Positions 50,701 through 64,000 of a stretch of DNA of 64,000 bases are shown piece by piece. Location of the stretch: the NCBI GenBank assembly GCA_905331475.1, contig CAJNYU010002862.1, positions 62,001-126,000 on the forward strand. The letters run 5' to 3'. The notes below the pieces were generated by a model. That model was not told the origin of the DNA, ran no database searches, and was given only the letters and a program-made list of their open reading frames with translations. This stretch comes from Rotaria socialis (Eukaryota > Rotifera > Eurotatoria > Philodinida > Philodinidae). Each line of letters opens with the position of its first letter. Position 1 is the stretch's first letter. The translations under genes were made by a program, and so were the position numbers.

Positions 50701-51302
50701 GCTGTTGTTGAGAAAACTTAATTTCATATCTTGGTTTTTGTCATCAAATAGAAATGAAATTTCTTATATTACCGTGTCTAAGTACTGAAATTTATGGTAT
50801 CTTTCATTAAAAATGATGTACTAGTAAAGTATTTTAGAATGTATGAAAAAGCTCATCTTATCTTTGCAATGATTTAACAATGTTGGTTCTACCAGATATT
50901 TAGAGAGTAGCGGTTTTAATTACTAATAGTTTTTCTTTTCGTAATCACCTAACTCTTCTCTCATCTGTGATAGTACAAGATTTATGATCTTCAGTGTGTA
51001 TTTCTGTCTTTTATTTTCGTATGTCTGGAACATCCTGTATGTGTTACCTTCAGTGCTGCTAAGGCAATATCTTTAGCTTGAAGTTCAGCTTCAAAACGTC
51101 CTAATAGCTGTATAAGTTCATCCTTTTTTAATTCATATTTTGGATTGCGCTAAAAATAAAATCACTTGGAAAAAAAAGAAAACGATTTTCGTTGATTATT
51201 TACTTTAAGTGTACCAGCAATATTTGATCGATTTTGTTTGTTTGGCGACGAATGCTTTTTCTTTTCTTTAGTAGGAGTTGATGTTAACATTGTTGTTGCC
51301 AT
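44777..51302 (-). CDS. CTTNBP2: CTTNBP2-like cortactin-binding scaffold, 1234 aa, 21 exons
   Basis: Coding exons in transcript order: 51302-51204, 51149-51048, 50560-50315, 50263-50159, 49367-49189, 49134-48989, 48937-48351, 47964-47901, 47677-47525, 47471-47372, 47318-47174, 47117-46971, 46907-46787, 46712-46482, 46419-46241, 46176-45987, 45941-45768, 45703-45526, 45456-45286, 45219-44978, 44922-44777. Phases agree throughout; one intron is GC-AG. The N-terminus is a CortBP2 coiled coil (residues about 35-290; KKDELIQLLGRFEAELQAKD matches the family start). A Pro/Ser/Thr-rich linker follows (about 290-510). Ankyrin-like repeats at about 545-625 include GNTCLHLSTINGHIE. The long C-terminal region ends with the family signatures WNGLLKRHLWRR, LQDALLGPALFF and ALYVLLHRAVSRDCPL. 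Relatives act in cortactin/actin and striatin (STRIPAK) complexes. It has fewer ankyrin repeats than the vertebrate protein. Confidence 0.92.
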
Positions 51303-51428
51303 AATTTATCTCTGTTTTGTTACATCTACCTTTTAATAGACATCTAGAAAAAGAAATCAATGAAATTATTAATTTAATTTAATTTAAAAAGAAATGCTAT
51401 TCATTTTTTTGATTTAATCAATTTATAT
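51303..51428 (-). other. 126-bp spacer between TRAPPC5 stop and CTTNBP2 start
   Basis: Contains a CTAG acceptor preceded by pyrimidines about 40 nt before the CTTNBP2 start. It is followed by a tiny upstream reading frame (ATG plus four codons and TAG) beginning right after that acceptor. The spacer is too short for a typical separate terminator and promoter. Confidence 0.5.
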
Positions 51429-52279
51429 TCATTTACTATCAAGTCGACTTTCTCTTTCCATAACTGTCTTATCAAAATTAATGACATAAGTTGTACCACG
51501 AGTTCCTTGATGAGCAACAACTTTACATGTAAAACCACTCGAACATAAGACACTTTCAACAATACCCGCCACAAATGAAGCACAGTTCAAATTGCCTTAA
51601 AATAAGCCAAGACAATATTTTTTTCTTTGCTTTTTCTTTATAATTAGTTCTATACCTTTATCATTGGGAACAGAAATAAATTTATTAACCAAACATTCAC
51701 GTTCAATAAGATAATCTAAATAAAAGCTGACTGAATAGAAACAGAATTATTAGTTTAAAAAAAAATACATACAAACATTTACTTCTTGTGCATGCTGTTC
51801 AAGATTGTCAGCTTCGCGATTAAATAAAAACTAGAAAATAATAAATTGATTTTTGTATTTTTAGTTTTTCAATTTCATTTACTTTCCAAAAAACTTTTTG
51901 AATAAAAACAAGCATTGGTGTGAGCCGTACCTCACGCTTGTCTTTACCAGCACGATAAAAAAATAAATCGAGAACACGAATACCTACGTGTTTACCGAAG
52001 TCAGCTAATCTATTCAAACAATTTTATTTTTCAAAAAACAAAAGACAGAAAATAAAAAATAATGCTTTACCTGCTTTGAAGATCATTTATATTATCAACA
52101 CGATTTTGTGAATATTGCACCATTTCAGAGAATAATAATGCAAATGTACTTAAATTTGCCTATAAAAGAATAGACTGAATTGTTCTTTACGCTTTTTATT
52201 TTTAATAAATTACATCTCCTTTTGTTTTCTGTAACGATCGATCGAGAGTCGATGATCTTAAGCGTGCAGATGATTGCAT
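51429..52279 (-). CDS. TRAPPC5: TRAPP complex subunit 5 (Trs31/Bet3 family), 188 aa, 6 exons
   Basis: Exons in transcript order: 52279-52214, 52159-52071, 52009-51883, 51830-51773, 51715-51656, 51595-51429. The total is 189 codons including the stop, exactly the 188-aa length of the human protein. Recognisable blocks are the start region RSLQKTKGDANLSTFALLFS, then LFNREADNLEQ, YYLIERECLVNKFISVPNDK and NLNCASFVAGIVESVL. The end RGTTYVINFDKTVMERESRL matches the GTTLMIKFDEAVIARDRALE pattern of the family. TRAPPC5 is a Bet3-fold core subunit of the TRAPP tethering complex, which activates Rab1/Ypt1 in ER-to-Golgi traffic. For the exon 4/5 junction I chose GTATGT...TTATTTAG because it gives the conserved spacing from LEQ to YYLIERE; nearer acceptors break the frame or lengthen the loop. 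Confidence 0.95.
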
Positions 52280-54255
52280 TGAGTATTTTAATAAAACACA
52301 ATTTAATATTGATCTTTAAATGAAGAAACAAAGAAAAACAAATTAATAAGAGCTTCGATCAATTTTCATTGTCAATATTCAATGCCATGCACCACATGCC
52401 ACCGTAGTAGCAGTCGCAAACAAAAACAAACGACGCTGGTAGGATGGACAGAATAGTGTATAGAATACATTGTAAATTAATGATACTCCTATAGAATAAT
52501 TCGTCTATTAGAGGTCGCTACTCGTCAGACATGCACTTTGCAAAGATATATATAGTGAATACTTCTTTGAACATTTATTCTACTCTTTCAGTTAATATCA
52601 CTCATATATACTGTGTAAATGTTTATGATTCATTTTACATGTAATCCGAAAAAAAAGCTCAATCAATATCTAATGCTCGTTGATAAAATATGAAGTAGCA
52701 AGTGCTATCTATTTAAAATTTGACCAAAACTGGTCTAGATTTTTTTGGTGGCATGGTTTAATACAGACTATCGAAGTACCGATCAAATTTTGTTTCAATT
52801 TTATTCGAACAATGTCTTCATAGTGCGACGAATGAAGAGAATTAGCGTTTAAAGTCACAATAAAAGCATGTATGTATAAATAAAAGTATTATAGTAAAAG
52901 CATTAAGGTTGAATATGTATTCTAATCTTTATGTTAAGTTTACTTTTTATACAGTAAGAAAAAAATTTCTTTGTGTTGGGAAAAAATTTTTTTTTCTCGA
53001 TATGACTGTAAAACATCATTAAAACATGTCTATATTCTAACATTTTTCAGAGCAAATTTTTGATTCCAAAACAAACACATAATATTCAAAAGAACGAAAA
53101 CAAAATTGTATGGAATTTTTCATTTCATCGTTGAAACTAATTCTCCTGAAATCTGGATCTCCTGGAGGAAATACTCATTGTACTATCATATATTTTGAGA
53201 GAGTTTCAGTTTTTTTTTTCTAAATTGTTTTTAGAACGACTGACTTTTCGTATGAGTCAGCATTGAAGAAACATTCTTACATTATACTAGCATGATCTAT
53301 GATGGCAACTTGTATCGTTTTCTAAGTACTATTAAACATTATATGTAAGTATTATGTGTATGTCTGATGTTTCCTCTAGATTTGAATGAAGAAAAACATG
53401 TCGTCACTTGTTTACGTATAGTTCTTAATGAGTGTAAATCTTTTAGGTAACTCAAATTTTCTATATCTAATTTTTTTGTTGAGGTAGGCAAGATTGATTG
53501 TCTTCAAACGACAATATGTCTACTCGTTTTAACATTCTATGTACCAATAATGACCATAAGAAAAAGGTGAAAGCGTGTTTCAGAGTTTTATCTCATGAAA
53601 AAACTGCGTACAACTATCGATTTTTATTTGAAATTATCATGAGTATTATAATTTATTCAGAAAAAAAGTTACAATTATTCTCTTTCAGACACTCCCAATT
53701 AACTTTGAATGAGCTGAAACATTCCTCTGGTTTGATTTGTTGATTTTAAAATGTTTACCAGGAATATTCGTCACTCTCCTCACGCAGTGGAAAACACGAG
53801 AAAGGCAGTAAACGTCTTGTAAAGTCGAAAGATGTTTTAACTTGTATAGAAAATAATTCGATCTATAATTCTATCCAGTTAAAATGTCATTCTAAGTAAC
53901 TGAGTAATTATTTTTCATACTAAATTAGATAGCTGTCATCAGTAGTAGAATGTTCGACATATAAATTATCATGTTGATTCTTATCAACGTTTTGCAACAG
54001 TTGGGGAAAAGTCAAAAGAACCTTCATCGAATCATAGTTGCAAGTTACTATGTAGCTAAATACACATAGTACGAATGATTTAGTTTTGCAATAGTAAGAT
54101 TGACATTTATTATGGATAATTGGTTTAGTCTTTTCATCAAAGATGCAATGACATTTTTCTTTATATATGAGCATTTCTCGATAATATACTCTATAACAAC
54201 AAAATCTATCAAGTAAAATAACAGTTTTATCTGTTTTCGATTGAGTTCTAGAAAA
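52280..54255. other. 2.0 kb intergenic, no gene recognised
   Basis: Lies between the TRAPPC5 5' end and the DUF389 gene 3' end, both on the - strand. A polypyrimidine tract ending TTTAAAG occurs about 37 nt before the TRAPPC5 ATG. Open frames (for example 53498-53743, +) have no domain. I see no repeats of note. Confidence 0.5.
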
Positions 54256-57175
54256 TTAAGCAATTGTAAACGGTTTTGCGATACGAAAACGTGTACCTTC
54301 AACAGGTATTTCAGTTTCTTGATTGGTTTCTGATGATCTAGAATTTGATTGGAGTACTGAGCTTCGTCGTTGAAAATCTACATTCGATTTTTGATTGTCA
54401 TTCTCGCATGATTCATTCGATTCTGATATAGGTTTTTTTAATGCAATCATTTGTGGTACGCCTAATGAATATGGTCTATTCGATGATGATTTCCACGATA
54501 CAATTTGTCGTTGTTCTTGTTCATGAACAAATAGTTGATACCATTTCGGTGGCAATAGTTCGATGATTTCTTCATAAAATAGCAGATGTTCTCTATCACT
54601 TGATGTTTGTATGTTACAAGGTTGTAAACGAAATAGATCAACAAAAACCGTTGGAATATCTTGATATATATCAATAATATCGTTGACAAGTAAACGTACT
54701 TTTTCTCGGCTATCACCACTTAGTAATTCATAATCATTTTTATCAAATATATCAAGATCGTATTCTTTGGCAAAAGTTTTTAATCGAAATAATTTTCGTT
54801 GCAATTCCACATCCATATTCACTATATTATTATTGTTACTATTATTCCTAGTATCAGCTAATTCTAGATCGTTATCTATTGATGATAATTGTTGATTTGT
54901 TTGATGGTGTTGATTATCATAGGAACTCTTCGATTTAAATGCTTTCCAACGATGTACCATTGATTGTGCTATTTGACGTTGTTGAATTGTTAATGTTGCT
55001 AAATTGCTTGTTTCTAAATTACCTTCATGAATGGTTTTATTATAATCACGTGCAACTCTAACATCATGATGAAAAAAATTTGATATATCTTTATTTGGTT
55101 GATGTAATGGAACAACTTCTTTTATGCGTAATATAAATAATGCCATTATTATTATACAAATTATATTAACTATTGTTAATAATAAACTGCAACCTGCAAG
55201 ACTTGCAGCTTCTAATGTTAGATTACATGTGTAAAGTGGTTGATAATCATTATTGATATAGTTTTTGCAGTCAACATTTGATTGATATTCGTTTCTAGTA
55301 TTGTTTGATGAAGAAGATTGAACAGCAGCAACATTGGAAAATGAAACCCCAAGTAATGCATAAGCAAAAAGAAGTCCACAATTGACAGCTGGTGGAAGAA
55401 GCGAAGCTAAAACAAAGAACTATTGGATAGTCTTCAAGCAAATCTTAGTCAACCTGAATTCATCTAATTCAAGTCGAATACAAACCTTTTGCAATCTAGT
55501 CATACATTGGTGTAACTTCGATAAGCAAGACGTTAGAAAAATGTATTGCAATATTCTGATCTGAATTTTATTTTCCACAGAAAAGTTCTTCATAGATTAT
55601 TTTATTCAAAACAAAATGTATGAAGTTTGAAACTATCAAATATACCATTCAAAATACTTATACATTGTTTTTCATGATGAAAGTGAGAGTTCTTGAACAA
55701 AGGTTAAAATTTTTCTTGCGTTAAACTAAATCTTCAGAAAGTCTTTCTGTAACTTATTTAGTTTGATGCTTTTAAATAGTTGGCTATTGCTTGAGTACTA
55801 TTTTATCGCAGTTTACCGATAGTTCTTATGAGAGTGACAATCTACTGCCGCAATATACTATTTGCAATGAGACTTGAAAAAAAAAATAAAGCAAACCTGA
55901 AATAGCAACACCAACCAGTGAACCTAATTAGATAGAAAAAAATGTATTTTTATTTTTATTTTGTTTTGTAATAAATTATAATTGTTTCATTCACCCGTAT
56001 TTCCACCCAGTACTGAAAGTGCGACGCCAGCTCCACTAGGTAAAGCAATGAGAACACCTACCCATAACCGTTTGATATCGCCACGTGACTTCATTTCCGG
56101 TGTGGGAAAACTTGTTGAACTACCCCATTTTGTTTCTGCAAATGTTGTCAACAATCTATATAGAGAAATAATTGTAAGTATTCATTTTTCAAATTTTATA
56201 CCCAAGTATAAATCCACAAGTAATACAAATAATCAAGCCAATTAATTCATTTCGTAAACCTCGCCTCCATAATGAATGTTCACGTACAGAAAGACCAAAT
56301 GCAAAACCTAATATTGGATTCATTAATGGACTAACAAGCATACTGGCAACGATTATAACAGTGGAATTTTCCAGAAGACCAAATGCAGCTAACATTGAAG
56401 CAAGACATATTAAAAGAACAAAGTCAAACGAAAGTTCTGTTGATGCTCGAATACTAGCAACGACTTGATGAACCATCAGTCGAGCGCGAACACTTTTTTT
56501 AAAGTTGGACTCATTAATACGTTTACGAATTTTCCCCGATAAAGTTAAATCACTCGATGTTCTATCATTTATTTTATTATTAACAGTATTTGTTAATAGT
56601 TCACTGGTATTAATATTTTCTGTTAAAGCTAATGTGGATATAGATTCATTTTTAATATTGAGTTGTCCTCCAAGAATAAAGGTTGCTGGTAAAACAAATA
56701 CTTTTGTATGATTACTTGTACCAATGCCAAATTTAACTAAGTCTTGTAATATATGATCACTAGCAATACCAAATTCCACATAAAATGTAATTTGATAAGT
56801 TTTTTTATCCTCAGATAGAATCCATATTGCTTCGATATTACTTTTTCCAGCAAAATAATTTTTCAAGGTAAAACACAACGATTTTTTCCATGTTTCTTGT
56901 GAATATTCGTTGTCATTTTCACTTTTTGAATGACTATCAGTACATGCAAGACAACGAATAGAATCTGAAGTTACTGATGTACGTTGCTTATCAATTGATG
57001 GCTTTGTAAATAGAAACAACGTTTACAGTCAAAAATAATAAGATAAGAAATAAGCTAGAATACTTACTACTGCAGCAGTCAGCTTAACTGTATTCAATAT
57101 TGTTGAATTAATAGAAGTTTCTTTCTCGAAATCATTTGGTAGAAGTATAATGAATAATGCATAATCATTTGACAT
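54256..57175 (-). CDS. DUF389 multi-pass membrane protein with long C-terminal tail, 748 aa, 5 exons
   Basis: Exons in transcript order: 57175-57068, 57001-56202, 56155-55995, 55923-55897 (27 nt), 55406-54256; phases join cleanly. Residues 1 to about 225 form a soluble N-terminal part with Ser/Asn-rich insertions. The membrane region (about 225-500) carries the family blocks VIIVASMLVSPLMNPILGFA, PSGAGVALSVLGG and SLLPPAVNCGLL. These match the conserved V-x-S-x-L-x-x-P-L-M-x-P and LLPP-x-x-N-x-G pattern of DUF389 proteins. A roughly 265-residue hydrophilic tail follows, which I do not recognise. DUF389 is known mainly from bacteria and archaea and has no settled function; transport or membrane scaffolding would be speculation. 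A CAG acceptor-like site lies about 17 nt before the ATG. Confidence 0.85.
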
Positions 57176-57983
57176 GATTGAATAATGTTAAACTGAAAAA
57201 TGCTAGTTGAAAGACAAACTCTCTCTTTCTCTCTTTTTTTCGTCTATTTTTTCTCCTTCTCTTCTAATTTAAACATCTATAAATAAATTTAATCGATGTT
57301 GTTCAATATCAATATTAGTTATAACACGGATAAATCTAAGACAAAGCATCTACTGGTTATATCAATGATATATAGATATTTCACAATGAACAGACAAATT
57401 CACTGCCCGAGTAATTCATACAAAATAAACTAATTTTATTCTCACTTATCGAAATATTGAATTGATTAAATTTTACTTACAAATTTTTAATTGCACTCGT
57501 TCTAACTTCGATTTGAAGACTCGACTTCTTAGATCGTAAAGAAAACTTACATATATTTGCTGTTCATTATCATTCGAGATCAATCGTTGTAGTACCATAT
57601 TGTATAATGAATGTTTTGATGAAAATTCCTATCTAAGAATTCAACATGCTTAAACCATTCAAATTAATGATACACACGAGAATCTTTCAGACCTTTATGA
57701 CTCTATTTGTTTAATTGTTTCTATAAGTCTACGTCAGAAGATAGTTTAACGGTTTTCTAGTCGTATATATAAAGTCTTATTTGAAAAGAACAGCAAAGAA
57801 GAAATGAATACTAGTTTTGATTTCTACAAATACGTGCTTATTAGATATTTGATGAATCTCTTGGAGGCTTTAGTTTGTTAGTTTTGCAAGGACTGATTAC
57901 TTATATTGAAAGAAAAAAACAGTAGATAAATACGCCTAGGAGTGTTTTACAGGTGTTATTGTTGCATAGGCCTTGATTCATCA

Positions 57984-58097
57984 TTAGTAATAGGATTGTG
58001 CAATTGACTCAATTTCATTCGTTCCTCCATTGAAATAAAAAGTAACATATTCACTTTCATTATTTGATGGTAAATGTACATAAGCAGCATTATCAAT
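57984..58097 (-). pseudogene. Coding-like C-terminal fragment, 37 codons
   Basis: The frame reads DNAAYVHLPSNNESEYVTFY and continues FNGGTNEIESIAQSYY to a stop. Codon choice and composition resemble the real exons of this window. An in-frame stop lies just upstream and no clean acceptor supports an exon. It may be a gene remnant; no family is recognised. Confidence 0.3.
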
Positions 58098-58574
58098 TCA
58101 ATATTTATTGTTCCGTTTTTACGGTACTAGAAATCATTTTTGTAAGATTATTTATTGTTCATAAATAATTATCGATTCTAATATCATACGCAGACAAGTA
58201 ACAATTGTGTATATTCTAAAAACCAAAGAATTTCTCATCATATTTGCATCCTTCCTGAATTCTATCCAAAGAAAACTTCCAAATCTATGATCAAAGTCAA
58301 CCATGCCAACATACTATTTTTATATAAAGTATTCGATAATATAATTTCATTTTTTAGTTGAATTTTTAATTCAATATAGAATTTAAACGACAGAACATAT
58401 TGTCTGCAATCATTAATCATGACATCAGATTGAAAAGTGTACACAAAATCATCAATTCAATTGACTGTTTCCTTATACGCTACTTACGGTAGCAATCTTC
58501 AATATATATATTTCTTTATAATAATCATAATATTTTTATCTTTGCATTTTAGCTAAATGATACATAAAATATAG

Positions 58575-58785
58575 GCACGAGATATTGCAAATAGCAATAA
58601 AACTCGATAGATTATTTTATCGTTTGGCACGATTAATACTACATTATCAAGCAGACAACAGTATTAAAAAATATGGCGAGTTATTTGCATTCGATGTTTC
58701 AACAGATGAACAATTACTTACTAGAATATTTTCATCATTACATATAACTAGTAAAATTTACGCCTCTTCTTATGCTACTTGTTGA
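58575..58785 (+). pseudogene. Coding-like fragment or terminal exon, about 69 codons
   Basis: It starts after an ATATAG acceptor-like site and reads HEILQIAIKLDRLFYRLARL, then a segment including KKYGELFAFDVSTDEQLLTR, to a stop at 58785. Composition is protein-like, but no start codon or upstream exons were found. It could be a decayed gene, an exon of an unrecognised gene, or chance. Confidence 0.3.
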
Positions 58786-59993
58786 CTAGAATGATTCATC
58801 AATGTTTTGTTCTTCTTAGAGATTTTTCTCTTTCTATGAAATACAGAATTTTGACTCAACATTCAATATATGAAGGAAATTTTTTATTACTCTACAGGAG
58901 CAAATATATCATTGGTTGTTCTACTCATGAAATCAACCATTAACTTCAAGTTTTCTTATTGACTTTGGCTTTTACAATGTCAGAGTCTGACACGGGACTC
59001 TATCCTCTAAAAACTCAATGTTTTTTGTTTCTTGTTAAAATATCACGAGTGCTTCAGTTTCTTATCGCCGATTGAAAATACTAATTTATACTTTTAGGTA
59101 TTGCGTAAGATTTTAAAAATATATCATAGTTACAATCGATAAACAATGGTCATCACTACGTTCAATGCTTGAGTAACAGTTATTTTTACTCAATTATAAA
59201 AACGAAAGTTTAACTTTAAAATAAAATATCGATTGAAAAAAATATCTTTAACTATAACATTCTAACGTCTAAAATATCGACTACGAACCAGTGAGAAACA
59301 TAGTTGTCGCAATAAAAATGATCTCCAAGGACATATAAACTGTGTAGATGATATCATTAATTATTTTCGGAGAAGTCCATAAATAATTTTAATTCATTAT
59401 TTATCTCAACAAACAGACCCAGTTTCTTTAAATGGATAACTGTATTGTTGTTTTTGTTTAATAAAAGTCTAATTTTTCTCATTCATTACGTTTTGTTATT
59501 CAACATCCAAACATCTCAAATGACGCTCGCATGCGTCTTAATAGATATCATGACGACACTTTCTTTCGAAATTGATGTTGTCTAAACTCATCATCTCGAA
59601 ATAAAAAGTATCATCGTTTTAAATACACGCACACACATACTGTATAAAGAAAGGGCAAAAAATATGCGGAGGAAAAGAGAAAAGACAGTGACAGAATGAG
59701 AAACATTGAAATGAACAAAAAAACGAAAAAAATTAAGTTTGTAATCGATAGAAGTACCGATAACCTGCGCTGTCGATAAAGAAAAAAAAGTAAATCAGCG
59801 CTCGGTTCGCTTAAACGTATGCATATGAAATGAAACGAACATAACATTAAACAATCAAACAGAGCAGAAAAGAAATAGAAGACATAGTTTGTTTGTCAAA
59901 AGAAACCAGGCATCGTGTGTGTAATGTATCATTTGATGAATGAGATTGCGCGTCACAAGGAGGGATGTTGCTTATTGAAATTTAATTTTCATT

Positions 59994-64000
<4,007 letters not shown>

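Larger units (their letters stand above)
57176..59993. other. 2.8 kb intergenic with two coding-like fragments
   Basis: Lies between the DUF389 5' end and the DDX3 3' end. It holds the 5' flank of the DUF389 gene, with pyrimidine tracts at about 57220-57260, and two short stretches that read like coding sequence (57984-58097, - ; 58575-58785, +). No complete gene is visible. Confidence 0.5.

Overview
This is a eukaryotic, strongly AT-rich window. Its genes are split by many short GT-AG introns, mostly 45-70 bp. Products such as a MEIS-type TALE homeodomain protein and a CTTNBP2-type protein place it in an animal. Compact introns, micro-exons and polypyrimidine-AG acceptors close to several start codons would fit a small invertebrate; a rotifer is my best guess, but no sequence seen here proves the phylum.

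Layout. 1-26.7 kb is gene-poor. It holds a GNAT-type acetyltransferase (5549-6226, -), a divergent seven-helix receptor-like protein (7412-9131, +), a small secreted orphan protein (15802-16266, -), one doubtful small ORF (18454-18681, +), and several inverted-repeat structures (14.5-14.7, 17.9-18.1, 20.5-21.3 kb). 26.7-33.6 kb (-) is a complete MEIS/homothorax gene that I could reassemble into 14 phase-consistent coding exons encoding 563 aa. 33.6-44.8 kb is non-genic; it carries a probable hAT-like DNA transposon copy with an exact 8-bp target duplication (37131-40058) and a second possible TIR element (42080-43722).

44.8-57.2 kb holds three complete genes, all on the - strand: CTTNBP2-like (21 exons, 1234 aa), TRAPPC5 (6 exons, 188 aa) and a DUF389 membrane protein (5 exons, 748 aa). 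TRAPPC5 ends only 126 bp before the CTTNBP2 start codon. 57.2-60 kb has no complete gene but contains two coding-like scraps. 59994-64000 (-) is a DDX3/PL10/Belle DEAD-box RNA helicase whose 5' end lies outside the window.

The genes do not form a pathway. They are ordinary metazoan housekeeping and developmental genes (RNA helicase, ER-Golgi tethering, cortactin/actin scaffold, homeobox factor) plus lineage-divergent membrane and secreted proteins. I found no convincing new multi-gene system. The most distinctive observations are the micro-exons (10, 15, 18 and 27 nt), a GC-AG intron inside an ankyrin repeat, a possible alternative MEIS C-terminus, the hAT-like insertion, and an acceptor-before-ATG pattern that could reflect spliced-leader trans-splicing. 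All exon models were made by eye from splice consensus, phase and family conservation.
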